Below the pieces are notes generated by a model, which was not told where the DNA came from, searched no databases, and saw only the letters and a program-made list of their open reading frames with translations. A stretch of 64,000 nucleotides of DNA from Pegoplata infirma (Eukaryota; Arthropoda; Insecta; Diptera; Anthomyiidae), in assembly GCA_963921195.1 (NCBI GenBank), contig OY992538.1, forward strand, positions 86,985,904-87,049,903, in the 5' to 3' direction. Of the stretch, positions 10,658 through 20,929 are shown piece after piece (position 1 is the stretch's first letter; each line of letters starts with the position of its first letter). A program made the translations under genes and the position numbers.

Positions 10658-10932
10658 ACGTTTGTGTAATGGATCTTGGATATTTTTTTTCGAATGGAAC
10701 CAATCAAAGATTTGGAACGTTCGAAAAAAATATATATTTACAAGATCACACACACACAGACGACTATAGCGGCAGCGCACGAACAATAATAAAGAAATCA
10801 ACAACAAAAAAATGATGAATTGATTTAAACGAAAATTTAAAAAAGCAGCAAAATTCTCAAAACTGATGAATGGCAAAGTGACGAATCGAAAATAATAATA
10901 ATAAAAGAAATTCACCAGTTTTAATATATGTT
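10614..10932 (-). promoter_or_regulatory. Presumed 5' leader and promoter of the NOT1-like gene
   Basis: Upstream of the start codon the sequence is richer in mixed sequence, a (tg)n run and CG-containing words (about 10738-10780, plus-strand gacgactatagcggcagcgc) than the surrounding repeats. An arthropod-type initiator TCAGTT lies on the minus strand at about 10861-10866, and a TATATTAAAA word at about 10919-10930. Their spacing (about 55 bp) is too wide for a classical TATA-Inr pair, so the cap site is uncertain. No 5' UTR intron acceptor is evident. Confidence 0.4.
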
Positions 10933-11309
10933 AGCGAGGGGATATTGTAAATTGTTTTATTTTTTTTTTTTTTGCACACTTTTCTTTAGTTCAAATATGT
11001 TAACAATTTTTTTACTATTGTTTTATTTGTTGAAATTGTTCTTTGTTATCTGAAAAAAAAAAATTTGGAAGGCATATGTTATTGTTGTTGTTGTTTTATT
11101 TTTTTTTTTTTCGTTAATTTAACCCTTCTGTCCACTTAATAAGTATTAATTTTTAAATTTTTTTTTTTTAAAGGCTAGATTTAAAGGCTAGATTAAAAAT
11201 AAAAGGATAAACTTAATTTTGAACTCAGTATCTGAAAATTTTCCAGCAAAAAAAAAATGTTTATATCAAAAACCGATATGTACAACTTAAAAAGGTAAAG
11301 GAATATATT
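10933..11309. other. Upstream AT-rich sequence with homopolymer runs
   Basis: Long T and A runs (10960-10975, 11052-11063, 11100-11112), a short ttgttgttgttgtt tract and a small duplication (aaggctagattaaa at 11171-11194). No element ends are visible. It may hold proximal regulatory sequence for the gene at 10613. Confidence 0.35.
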
Positions 11310-12097
11310 GATTGATCTTTTACGAATTACAATAGATCTTTTTCGAATTACAATTGATCTTTTATGAATTACAATTGATCTTTTACGAATTTCAATTGAT
11401 CTTTTACGAATTACAATTGATCTTTTACGAATTACAATTGATCTTTTTCGAATTTCAATTGATCTTTTACGAATTTCAATTGATCTTTTACGAATTTCAA
11501 TTGATCTTTTACGAATAAGAATTTACCTTTTTCGAATTACAATTAATCTTTTACGAATTACAATTGATCTTTTACGTATTTGTAATACGATCTTTTACGA
11601 ATTAAAATTGATCTTTTACGAATTACAATTGATCTTTTTCGAATTACAATTGATCTTTTTCGAATTACAATTGATCTTTTTGAATTACAATTGATCTTTT
11701 ACGAATTACAAATGGAATCTTCGAATTACAATTGATCTTTTACGAATTACAATTGATATTTTACGAATTACAATTGATATTTTTCGAATTACAATTGATC
11801 TTTTTCGAATTACAACTGATTTTTTTCGGATTACAATTGATACTTTTCGAATAAGAATTTATTTGATTTTTTTTTCGGATTACAATTGATACTTTTCGAA
11901 TAAGAATTTATCTTTTTCGAATAACAATTAATCTTTTACGAATTACAATTGATCTTTTACGTATTACAATTGATCTTTTTCGAATTACAATTGATCTTTT
12001 TCGAATTACAATTGATCTTTTACAAATGGAATCTTCGAATTAGAATTGATCTTTTGCGAATTACAATTATTATTTTACGAATTACAATTGATATTTT
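11310..12097. repeat. 21-bp minisatellite, GATCTTTTACGAATTACAATT units
   Basis: Tandem copies of a roughly 21-bp unit (GATCTTTTACGAATTACAA plus tt) fill the segment with point variants: ttttacg or tttttcg, attac or atttc. I estimate about 37 units, with some shorter or rearranged ones (for example 11845-11910). The array resumes at 12601 after an inserted element. It has no spacers, so it is not a CRISPR array. It lies about 400 bp upstream of the NOT1-like leader. Confidence 0.9.
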
Positions 12098-12600
12098 TAT
12101 GCCCTCCAACCACAGTATGAAGGTATACTCACTTTGTCATTCCGTGTGTAACGCATCGAAATATCGGTCTAGGACCCCATAAAGTATATATTTTATTGAT
12201 CAGTGATCGATTCTAAGACATTCTAGCGATGTCCGTCCGTTAGTCTGAAGAGGACACGATACAGTCCAAAATAAAAGAGCTAGACTTCCGAAGTTTGGCA
12301 CGAATATGTCTTATATTCCTAGGCAGGTTAAGTTCGGAAATGGGTAAAATCGGACCAAGGGGAAAATAACTAAACCAACCTAAGAAAAACCGCATTCTTT
12401 GCAGGGTTTTTTGTACTTTTGCTAGGCAAATGCAACGTTCTTATCTCAGAAGAAGTTCAAAATCGCAAGGGGAAGGTGCCCCCTAACGTCTTCCACCAAC
12501 CCCCTCCCCAAAAAAAGACGCCCCTGGATTTTTTTATGTTGTTTTTTTACATTTTGGAGGGTACAAAAGATTCGGCACAGCCAAATGTAACACTCACTTG
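12098..12600 (+). mobile_element. Helentron/DINE-like repeat, complete copy
   Basis: It begins TATGCCCTCCAACCACAG. It contains cgaaatatcggtc, gaccccataaagtatat, ttgatcagtgatcgattc and gatgtccgtccgt, then a C-rich tract near 12500. It ends ttggagggtac, a damaged attcggc-gccaaat hairpin and cactcacttg. The minisatellite reads gatattttt on the left and ttcgaattac on the right, which restores the unit if insertion fell between T and T. Subterminal inverted CCCTCCA/TGGAGGG, a 3' hairpin and T^T insertion fit Helentrons (DINE-1 relatives). The class is an inference; no Rep/helicase is present. Confidence 0.65.
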
Positions 12601-12872
12601 TTCGAATTACAATTGATCTTTTTCTAATAACAACTGATTTTTTCGGATTACAATTGATATTTTTCGAATTTCAATTGATATTTTACGAATTACAAATGGA
12701 ATCATCGAATTACAATAAATCTACTAATTACAATTTTAATATTCGAATTACAAATAGAATCTTCGAATTGTAAGTAGAATATTCGAATTACAATTGTAAT
12801 CTTCGAATTAGAAATGGAATCTTCGAATTACAAGTAGAATATTCGAAGTACAATTGATCTTTTACGAATTAC
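12601..12872. repeat. Continuation of the 21-bp minisatellite, more diverged
   Basis: The same aattacaattgat words continue, with shorter derived units such as ttcgaattacaaatggaatc repeated through 12690-12850. Homogeneity drops away from 12601, as expected at an array edge. Confidence 0.8.
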
Positions 12873-12957
12873 ATATGTAAATGGTGTAGAAAAATGTTCA
12901 AAAAATGTTCAAAAAATGTTCAAAAAATGTTCATTCTGAATTGCACTGTTCACATAT

Positions 12958-13225
12958 TGCTCATTTACTTGTATAGTGTCATAACGCAAAATGTTTGATT
13001 TTACAGAAAACCTGTTTAAAGTTTACAATTGAAACTTGTTTTACATTGCAAAAGGCCCGTACATAGAAAATGTTATAATGGCGTGTTCTCTTCTCAAATG
13101 GTGAGTTTAGAAGATATTAATACGAATTTTTAACACAATATAAAGCAGGATATAACAAATAATTCTATATGGTTTACGCAAAAACGACATATTTTGAGTT
13201 ATGACACTACACAAGTAAATGAGCG
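12958..13225. mobile_element. MITE with ATAT target duplication, 268 bp
   Basis: The ends TGCTCATTTACTTGTATAGT (12958) and the inverse near 13190-13225 pair over about 40 bp with few mismatches (both include the gtgtcataac word or its inverse). ATAT flanks both sides (12954-12957, 13226-13229). An aaaaaatgttc tandem run immediately precedes it at 12898-12932. The duplication matches that of the 8910-10068 element. Confidence 0.65.
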
Positions 13226-13850
13226 ATATGTCAACCAGCATACGAATTTAAGCATTTGTTATTTTTAGGTTATGTGGAACCAACATTTTTGAGGTATTTT
13301 TATTTATAACTTTCAAACCGCTGAACCGATTTTTAGAGGTGTCAAACTATTGATGTGGCCACTATTAATTGTTTTTGATAGTTTAAAAAAATACATCTAT
13401 ATATCAATTCTCAACTATCAAATATCAAAAAATATCGATTTTTTTTTTGACGATACGTGATAGTTAAAAAGTTTAATACATAGTGAGAACATATTTACGT
13501 GCATTATATACATTATGTTTAGAAAAAACTAAACAGAACTTTATTTCATTATTGAATAAATAACAAAATTACAAAAAAAAAACTGAAAAAAATTCCTAGT
13601 ACGCATAAAATCGGTGGTTGCTCATTTACTATCGATAGTGGGTAAAAACTATTGATAGTTTTTAAATATTAAATGAGTACAAAAAATCACAATCGATAGT
13701 CAGAAAGCTATCAATACTATCAATACTATCAATAGTACTATCGATACTACCGATTTCGCTCAAATGCAATACCGATTTCGCTCAAATGCAATACCAAACT
13801 GCTTAGGACAACAACAAGAACATAAATATGCTAAATCTCAATCATATCTA
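13226..13850. repeat. ATCGATAG-word rich region, probable degenerate element
   Basis: From about 13370 to 13760 the words actatcgatagt, ctatcaatact and gatagtttaaa recur in both orientations, as in the subterminal parts of the hAT-like MITEs here. I could not pair clean ends, so this is only a repeat-rich stretch. No coding sequence. Confidence 0.4.
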
Positions 13851-13852
13851 TT

Positions 13853-14057
13853 TACTACTTTGGCCGTGATCACCATTTCAACAGACGGACAGTCGGACGG
13901 ACATCGCTAGTATGTCTTAGAATCGATCACTGATCAACAATATATATACTTTATGGGGTCCTAGACCGATATTTCGATGAGTTACAATGGTATGATAAAC
14001 TTATATAGTATATACCCTACTTATATATACTCTACTACTAAGTGGAGGGTATACAAA
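13853..14057 (-). mobile_element. Helentron-like repeat, 5' part only
   Basis: Read on the minus strand from 14057 it runs tataccctccac, cgaaatatcggtct, gaccccataaagtatat, ttgatcagtgatcgattcta and gatgtccgtccgac, then stops at about 13853. The 3' hairpin tail is absent, so this copy is truncated. Confidence 0.65.
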
Positions 14058-14554
14058 AACTAAGCGATATCATAAATTACACTTTTTTAAAGCTAAAGGC
14101 CACTGTTTCAAAAAAAAGTAATTCACATAAAAAATGTGAAAATGAAAATGTTCTAGGCCGCTGTTCCAAAAAAAAGTAATTCACATAAAAAATGTGAATA
14201 TGAAATTATCAGAGTTTTTTTGGTGTTCTAGATTTCACTTTTGTTTCACATAAACAAATATTGGTGAATGTAAAAAAGTCATTTTACAACACATTTAACC
14301 GCTCTGCGTGCTTTTCTATTTGACAGTGTCATAGAAGAATAAAGTAAATAGATTGTAATTGGTTCAACTCTCTTTTTTCTCTCACGCGAAATCTGTCTGG
14401 GATCAAGTAAAATTTTTTGGTTTTTAAAAGTCATGAAATTTGTACTTTATTTGCACTTTTAATATTTTTTTAATTATATTGAATCATTAACATTTTAAGA
14501 ACGTAAATTTCATAAATTTGTTTTGTTTAAAACAATATAAGTGTTTTTTTGTTT
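14058..14554. repeat. Two-copy tandem repeat and unassigned flank
   Basis: Two copies of an approximately 66-bp unit lie at 14098-14220 (caaaaaaaagtaattcacat, then aaaaaatgtgaa). The remainder, 14225-14554, shows no repeat ends or coding sequence that I recognise. Confidence 0.5.
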
Positions 14555-14818
14555 CCCGAGTAAAAATTTTCTGGTCTAATCATATATAATTTGATACAAT
14601 CTTATATGAGTTAATATGCTTCCGTATAAATTTATATAAAATTTTATCTATCACTTTGATACGGTTGATCCACTTTATATTGCTAGATATTGCTCCATAT
14701 ATGATTAGATTCGTATTTTTTTTATCTAAAGTAATACAATTCGATATTATTTGATACAACCATTTTACGGATCAAATTAGATCTATTTAGTAAAATTAGC
14801 ATAATATTTTTACTAGGG
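14555..14818. mobile_element. CCCGAGTAAAA-family MITE, copy 1
   Basis: It begins CCCGAGTAAAAATTTTCTGG and ends TTTTTACTAGGG, an imperfect inverted pair. The interior is full of atataatttgatacaat and gatcaaattagatc words. It is about 100 bp shorter than the neighbouring copy at 14830-15195, which retains a central block missing here. Confidence 0.65.
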
Positions 14819-14829
14819 TTTTTAAAGAA

Positions 14830-15195
14830 CCCGAGTAAAAATTTTCTGGTCTAATCATATATAATTTGATACAATCTTATATGAGTTAACATGCTTCCGT
14901 ATAAATTTATATAACATTTTATCTATCACTTTGATACGGTTGATCCACTTTATATGGTTAGATATTGCCCCATATATGATTAGATTCGTATTTTGGTTTT
15001 GCTCATCAAATTATATAAAAATAGATATTATAAGATCAATTTGATCTTATTAGATTTGACCAAATTCAGGATCAAATTGTATCAATTTTTATATTTTTTG
15101 ATCTAAAGTAATACAATTAAATATTATTTGATACAACCATTTTACGGATCAAATTAGATCTATTTAGTAAAATTAGCATAATAGTTTTACTAGGG
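14830..15195. mobile_element. CCCGAGTAAAA-family MITE, copy 2
   Basis: Same orientation as copy 1 and only 11 bp away, with nearly identical first 160 bp and last 90 bp. The extra central block (about 14993-15100) contains aaattatataaaaatagata and gatcttattagat. No clear target duplication is seen; the two may have arisen as a tandem copy. Confidence 0.65.
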
Positions 15196-15262
15196 AAAAC
15201 AAAAAGCCTTTTTTTTCAATTCCTCTTTCAAACTTCATTCTATCCAGGCTGTTAATGTTTGA

Positions 15263-16053
15263 GTGTTAGAGGTGCATGCCTATCCCCTGACAGTGTCCGG
15301 TAATTACAGCAACCACCATCGAAATATTTCCTTTTGGAAGCAATATCAGCTACCTTTTGTGCTTCTGATTAATAAAGGGCCAAATTTGTCGTGCAGTCTC
15401 ACACGTCCATCCATGCGTCCATATCTGATTAGTCTCCGCCGTGGAACAAAGCCATAGATTTTGTTTGCAAGTTTCTAGTGGCATACAAACACATTCTAAT
15501 TCTGCTGAACCTTGTAAGGTAGTTCCCAGTCTTGCAAGCTCATCGGCTTTGAAATTTCCTGGAATGTCTCTGTGCTCTTGTATGTCAAACTGCTTGGCCA
15601 TCTCATTTAAAGACATGCTGCAGCTAAGGACATATCTTGTTTTTAGAAACATTGACTCCAGGGAATTGACAGCGGCTTGACTATCGTAATAGTTGTTGAC
15701 TGCGGTTGTAGACAATACATTGTAACTCAACAGCCTCCCACTTCCTTTATTGCCAGCATCTCTGCCTGGGTACTATGCTCCTTGCAGGAGTAAAAGGAAC
15801 AAATATATATCTGCCTGGTAAATACTGCAATTATCTGGTAATATTCAAGCCAGGCTAAACCCAAGCTTTTCCGTATAGACTCCAAAGCCCACTAGTTCGT
15901 GTGGCTTCTGTGTAAAAATTTACGGAGGCTCCACTACCCTGAATGGTGGCCTTCATCCAAGACTGCCAGAACTTTTTTTTACTTTAAGACAACACTCAGG
16001 GGATGCCCCTACAATTGCATTGCATTGTGTTGGTATTAGGAAAATATGTTATT
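15263..16053 (-). pseudogene. Non-LTR retrotransposon RNase H domain, degenerate
   Basis: On the minus strand several frames together recall a retrotransposon RNase H followed by the usual C-terminal tail. VGFGVYTEKLGFSLA and PDNCSIYQAD appear at about 15805-15905. The stretch DSQAAVNSLES, SLNEMAKQFDIQ and HRDIPGNFKADELARLGTT is open from 15730 to 15350. VVAVITGHCQGIGMH follows near 15275-15310, resembling the GHCxxGxHA motif of these elements. Frames shift at about 15730 and stops occur elsewhere. It belongs to the APE-type elements that carry RNase H (I/R1/LOA-like group). No matching RT is attached. Confidence 0.8.
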
Positions 16054-16061
16054 TGGAGAAG

Positions 16062-16426
16062 CAAGGTTGGCAATCGATACCCACCCAGAATAACGGTATT
16101 TGGCAAATGTACAGCAACCAATAAAGATATAGACATTTTTAAAAGCGATTATGAAAGTCGATGAAATTTCTAGTATTTTTTATGTGTTACTTCGTATTTG
16201 TACCGGTTCATAAAGGTCAACAACTTTAAATATTGTTTCAAACGGTATAATAAAGGTATTGGCCTATTTTTCGAAAAGCAACCGGAACAAACACGAAGTA
16301 ACACATCAAAAATACTAGAAATTTCATCGACTTTCATAATCGCTTTTAAAAATATCCATATCTTTATTGGTTGCGGTACAATAGCCAAATACAGTTATTC
16401 TGGGTGGGTATTGATTGCCAACCTTG
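16062..16426. mobile_element. hAT-like palindromic MITE, 365 bp
   Basis: It starts CAAGGTTGGCAATCGATACC and ends with the inverse, GGTATTGATTGCCAACCTTG. The two halves are largely self-complementary (about 150-bp arms with agaaatttcatcgactttca-like blocks). Flanking octamers are tggagaag (16054-16061) and gggagaag (16427-16434). It lies just beyond the RNase H remnant. Confidence 0.8.
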
Positions 16427-16479
16427 GGGAGAAGGATAGAAGGAGTAGTGTTTGTGGACATTAAATTTAAATTTTTCCA

Positions 16480-16734
16480 AATTGTAAATGGATAAGATAT
16501 TATTTTATCTGTTTATATATATTCCTATATGGTCATGTCTGATTAGATATAATAATATCTGAAATGACCAAAATCAAGATCTATAGATTATAATTATATC
16601 TCGGATTTCGTCAACATTGGAACGAATTTGACATTTTACTATATCTGATCAGATATAATTATATACAATCAGATGCAATTATATATTATCAGATCAAAGG
16701 AGATCTGATAAGATCAAATCGATTTTTACATGGG
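16480..16734. mobile_element. ATCAGAT-word MITE, one end recognisable
   Basis: The right end CGATTTTTACATGGGT inverted reads ACCCATGTAAAAATCG, which resembles the ends of the palindromic element at 57026-57377 (ACCCGTGTAAAAAAATA) and the CCCGAGTAAAA copies. The interior is built of gatctgat and agatataattatat words. The left end is not clear. Confidence 0.5.
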
Positions 16735-16740
16735 TGACTG

Positions 16741-17195
16741 GGAAGACGTCCGTTCGACAATGAACGGATGTGATCTGCTGGAAAGATGAGTATTACGGGC
16801 ATGTACCCGCGTCCCAAGGATGAGTTAGCTTATCTCAGCTGAACACTTACCGTGGTAGTATTGGTAGAACAAGGACGCACAACTCACATTCCGACGATGC
16901 TCCAATGAGTTAATAGAGCTGGATACCCTACTGTCATTGATGAGCTTGAACCCATTCGGTTGCACCCGATCCAGGATCTTCAAGACAGACCTTGAAGCAC
17001 CTGCCTAGATATGGGAGTTGTATTTCATCATCGGTCGGATATAGGCGGTATAAATAGTGAGGCCATCAGACGGAGTGAAGTAATTCTTTCACCGTTTCAA
17101 GAAACCAAGACACTGATTGCTTCTTTCGACACTTGAAAAGCATCGTGGTTCCAACGAACATGACTTTGAATTTTCATGCCTAGAACGTCAAAAAT
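16741..17195 (-). pseudogene. Non-LTR retrotransposon RT, C-terminal part, degenerate
   Basis: The minus strand reads GMKIQSHVRWNHDAFQVSK, then LGFLKR and NYFTPSDGLTIYTAYIRP. It continues MMKYNSHI, AGASRSVLKILDRVQ, KLINDSRVSSS and HRRNVSCASLFYQYYHGKC. I recognise the thumb and C-terminal region of APE-type non-LTR reverse transcriptases (the YIRPxMEYxSHIWxGA ... LDRVQxxAxxLI ... LSLFYRYYxGxCS pattern). At least three stops and one frameshift interrupt it, and the catalytic YADD region is missing. It is probably a different element from the RNase H remnant, because this C-terminal layout usually ends without RNase H. Confidence 0.85.
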
Positions 17196-17420
17196 ACAAA
17201 AAAAAAAAAACATATAAACTCGTTTTTTCATATATTCCTTTAGTTTTTTAAGGTGGAGCTTTTTCCCCTGTTCTGATTTTGCCAGTTTCCGAACTTAGCT
17301 ATGACCATAAGCCATACATGTCGATCTCTGTCTCCCTTTTGTGGGAGTGGATATATAAAATTAATTTAAATGGTAAAATTGCTTCACTTTAGTGAACTAA
17401 TCTTAATAAATTAATGGAAC
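17196..17420. other. Unassigned sequence before a fold-back
   Basis: Short AT-rich stretch with no recognised features. The word gagtggatatata near 17345 is not supported as a promoter. Confidence 0.3.
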
Positions 17421-18856
17421 AAGTCAAGTTTACATCCACCCATGGAAAATTTTTGAATTTTGTTGACCTTTGACCTCTGACCCCACTGAGTTCAAAAAAA
17501 ATATTTTTTTGGGGGGCAAACGCCCTCCAGAGGGTGGGCGTGGCCCTAAAGGAAAAACCGTTTTTTGGAATTTTCTCAAAAATTACTAAAGATATATGGT
17601 TGATTAATAGCTAAAATTAAAGCTTATTTCAAGACCTTTCTTTTGGTATGCAAAAAGGGTGACATGACATAATCCCCACGGACATAATCCCCATTACCGT
17701 TATGTGGATTATGACCAAATTCATTTCGGTCATTATCCCCATAATGGTAGTGGGGACTATGACCGAAAATTAATTGGACATAATCCCAATAAAAAACGGA
17801 CATATATCCCAGATTTATGGGCATAATGACCACGTAACAAATGGCCATAATCCCCATTATGGGGATTATGTCTTCTATACTAGTTGGTCATAGTCCCCAA
17901 AATTAAAAGAATTTTTTTTTTACTTAAAAGTTTTCTGCGTAGCCGGCCTTCGGCCGGGCTTAGGGATTACAACTCCATGCATTAAACCCACCCTCTCTGC
18001 AGAAAATGGGGATTATGACAAAAATTGCATAATCCTCATTAAGGGGATTATGTCTTCTATACTAGTTGGTCATAGTCCCCAAAATTAAGAGAATTTTTTT
18101 TTTACTTAAAAGTTTTCTGCGTAGCCGGCCTTCGGCCGGGCTTAGGGATTACAAACTCCATGCATTAAACCCACCCTCTCTGCAGAAAATGGGGATTATG
18201 ACCAAAATTGCTTTGGACTGGCGGTTATGACCAAAAAAAGTGCGGTCGTAATCCCAACAAGGAACGGACATAATCCCCATAGGATTTGTGACTCACTTTT
18301 TTTGCATACCAAAAGATCTTAAAATAAGCAATACAAAAAGCTTTAATATAACCTTATTTTTTATTATTTACATTCGCATATACTTTTTTTTTTAAAATCG
18401 AGTGGTTTACATTTAAATGGAAAAAAAAGGTTTAAATAAAAAAAAACTCCAGAACATTATATACCAGTGGAAAGGTCTTGACCTTAGCTTTAATTTAGTT
18501 CCATAAAAAACATACCATATAATCGATGGAAAGTCAAGAAATCCGTAGTTTAGTATTTTTTTTTTTTTAAATTTTCAAAAATTAAAATTTTTACACTTTC
18601 AACCATGGCAACCCCCATCTTTTTGCACACCAGAAGAAAGGCCTTGAAATAAGCATTAATTTGAGCCATAAATCAACCATAAATGTTAAGTAGTTTTTGA
18701 GAAAATTGCTATTTTTGTTTTAACTTTAGGGCCACGCCCACCCTCTTGTGGGCGTTTGCCCCCGACAAAAATGGTACCACTCGACTCAGAATGAAGTCCT
18801 TATTCGATTCTCAAAGTTTCATCAGATTTGGATGGGTGGAGGTAAACTTGACTTAA
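17421..18856. mobile_element. Fold-back element with tandem repeat core
   Basis: The left arm (17421-17665) with aagtcaagtttacatccacc, gagggtgggcgtggcccta and aagacctttcttttggtatg is mirrored at about 18605-18856 (ccacgcccaccctcttgtgg, aaacttgactt). Further complementary blocks reach inward to about 18340. The ends are not flanked by an obvious duplication. No coding sequence. The name describes its shape; I do not assign a superfamily. Confidence 0.65.
17665..18300. repeat. ATAATCCCCAT-word region with 192-bp tandem duplication
   Basis: The words cataatccccat and ggggattatg occur many times in both orientations. From about 17843 to 18230 a unit of roughly 192 bp occurs twice in tandem, nearly identical. 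It includes tcttctatactagttggtca, the hairpin gccggccttcggccgggc and cccaccctctctgcagaaaa. This forms the loop region of the 17421-18856 fold-back. Confidence 0.8.
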
Positions 18857-19806
18857 GCCTTTACATCAATAGTTTATAAACGATTGAATCAAAGTTAAAA
18901 ATGATTTGCTAGTTGTACTTTTAGAAACTAGTATTTTATATTAATTAGGAGACAGAAGGGTTAACAAATGGATGCATCTTTGTTTTTGTTTCGTTAATTA
19001 CTTTTTTTCGTATTGTGAAATTGTTGACACAAATTTTAAAGACGCAATTAATCCGACCGACCTTTTTTTCGTGTCTTTGTTTCTTTTTGAGGGGGGAGAC
19101 CTAATTTTCGATAAATTTATTTTAAAAAATTATAAATGAAACTGGCAACCCATTAAATTTGTTGGGGCCTACCCTCATTGATTAACGAAACAAAAAAAAC
19201 TGTCTATGAGAATTTGTTTTTACTTTACTTCATACATTTCCACGCGGTTTATTTTTTTTTTGTTAAAACAAAATTTGGCCCCTTTAACTAAGGGGCCAAA
19301 AAATTTAATTATTGAAAGTTACTGCAATAACTGTTTGTATTAATAATGTATTGGTTAATCGAAAAATTGTAAATTTTTTTTATTTTTGCCCTGGTTTTTT
19401 GTTGTTTCTTGCTTGCTCTTCTTTTAATTTTGTTCACTAAAATTTCTCAACACACATTTTTTCACGTCTTTATTTAAATTTTTTAATATTTTATTTCGTT
19501 TGTCCGTTTATCAACTTTTGAGTTTTCTTATTTTCTTGATGGCGATTTTTTATCTGTACTTCACTTCACACGTAACAAAGTCTCAAAATTTTCATTACTT
19601 TGTTTCCTGTTTAAATCGTTTATTTTAATATAAATTCCATATTATTTCAATTACTTGCATTCGTTTTTAATTAATTTTATCGTTAAAAAATTATTAAATT
19701 TTTATAAAAACGTTTTACGTTAAAAAATTATTAAATTTTTATAAAAAAAAACTCGTTTTTCCTTGTTGATTGTTCGTTATCAGAGAACGAAGCCGATCGG
19801 CTAACA
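18857..19806. other. Mostly unassigned stretch with one strong hairpin
   Basis: No element ends can be paired across this segment, so it may be older host sequence. It contains a perfect 11-bp hairpin, TTTGGCCCCTT (19274-19284) and AAGGGGCCAAA (19290-19300), with a 5-nt loop. Two tandem copies of cgttaaaaaattattaaatt occur near 19682-19745. There is no convincing coding sequence, but a small exon or promoter could be missed. Confidence 0.35.
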
Positions 19807-19813
19807 GCCGCGA

Positions 19814-20113
19814 CACAGACTAATACAGACTCGACATAAGTGACAGATGTCAAAAAAATAGGCTTGAACCATATGGTTAATGTTTTCAAATTATTCTACG
19901 AATTAGGTTAGAAAGAGAAAGCTAATATAACGCGCCATTAGAAAAATGGATGCCAGATCGGTTTTTGTTGTTTCATTCACTCCTAAGTCGTAGAAAGTGT
20001 TGCCATGTTAGCGTAAAACGGACTAAAAACCGCTGTGTTTTCTCCTAAAATCGCTTACTTTTTCCCCATTTTTTCTTATAAAACTCTACTGTCGAGTCTG
20101 TATTTAGTCTGTG
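19814..20113 (+). mobile_element. CACAGACT-family MITE, copy 1 (7-bp TSD gccgcga)
   Basis: It begins CACAGACTAATACAGACTCG and ends with the near-inverse TGTCGAGTCTGTATTTAGTCTGTG, shown here only by its last bases GTCTGTG. gccgcga flanks both sides (19807-19813, 20114-20120) exactly. The 300-bp body includes ccatatggttaatg, ttctacgaattaggttagaa and ttttctcctaaaatcgctta. No coding capacity. Confidence 0.9.
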
Positions 20114-20166
20114 GCCGCGACTTAGCCGCCGCCGATGTTATTTTAGGTACTCCAGCCGTTGACTTA

Positions 20167-20244
20167 GTGTTTCTTCACAATACAGCAGCAAGCAGCAGAC
20201 AGCAAAATTTTTGCATGTATTTTGTTGTTGCCGCAACAACAAAA
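20167..20244 (+). mobile_element. Half copy of the GTGTTTCTTC palindromic MITE
   Basis: The sequence matches the left half and centre of the complete palindrome at 23701-23833 (gtgtttcttcacaatacagc, then ttgttgttgc and its partner). It is preceded by tta, the same trinucleotide that flanks the complete copy. It stops just past the axis of symmetry, so the right arm is missing. Confidence 0.75.
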
Positions 20245-20361
20245 GTGATATCTTCCATCTCTTCTTCTTCTGTGGTTTAGCAATGCTACACCTTGTCCAC
20301 GAATGGACGGATAAAAAGGTGACCGGAGACACGAAGTCTATATGCCCCCTTTGAGGGGTTT
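20245..20361. other. Short unassigned stretch
   Basis: It shares the run gatatcttccatctc with 25950 and 35030. Nothing else is recognised. Confidence 0.3.
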
Positions 20362-20900
20362 TAGTAGACTTGTGCTTAATCGTTCAATTGAGTGAGCGCT
20401 CATTCTCGTTCATTTCTAATAAAAGACCTAGTTCGTTCATCTAGTTCAATCGCTCTTTTGGCTTTTTCGTTCAACAGTTTGTGAACGAATCATTTTGATC
20501 ATGTCTCTTGGTCGTTCATCTAGTTCAAATCGGTCAATTTTGGTTTTCATTTAACAGTTCGTGATCGAATCATTTCGATCATGTCTGTTGTTTTGGTTTT
20601 CGTTAAAAAAATACAAAAATGTTGAATAAAATCATTAAAAAAAGAAAACAAAAATAAATATATAAAATTAAAAAAAAAAAAACATAATGATGAGAAAGCG
20701 TGCCAAAAGAGGAAAAAACTAACGCCTAATGACAAAATTAACAAAAAAAAAAAAAATTGAACGACCGAACTGAAAGATCAAAATGAAGTAATGACCAATT
20801 GAGCTGAATGAACGAAAATACCTAAATGAGCTGAAATGAACGAACTAGATAAACCGCTCAGTTAAGTGAATAGTTCAATTGAACTAGTTCGATCGTGAAC
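20362..20900. mobile_element. GTTCATT-word fold-back MITE, ends approximate
   Basis: Words gttcatctagttcaatcg and gaacgaactagat occur in inverted orientation across the segment (20380-20590 versus 20755-20900). They are separated by an A/T-rich centre. The likely ends, ttgtgcttaatcgttca and the inverse near 20885-20905, are only loosely complementary. Its right edge abuts the target duplication acacaac of the next element. Confidence 0.55.
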
Positions 20901-20929
20901 GACACAACCACAGACTATAAACAGACTCC

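Noticed and set aside
10503..10703. Longer NOT1-like start extending upstream in frame to about 10703
   Set aside because: The upstream in-frame codons contain no ATG, and similarity to the CNOT1 N-terminus begins exactly at the ATG at 10613. The extension is 5' leader.
11310..12872. Possible CRISPR-like array of regular repeats
   Set aside because: Units are contiguous, 21 bp and variable, with no unique spacers. It is a eukaryotic minisatellite.
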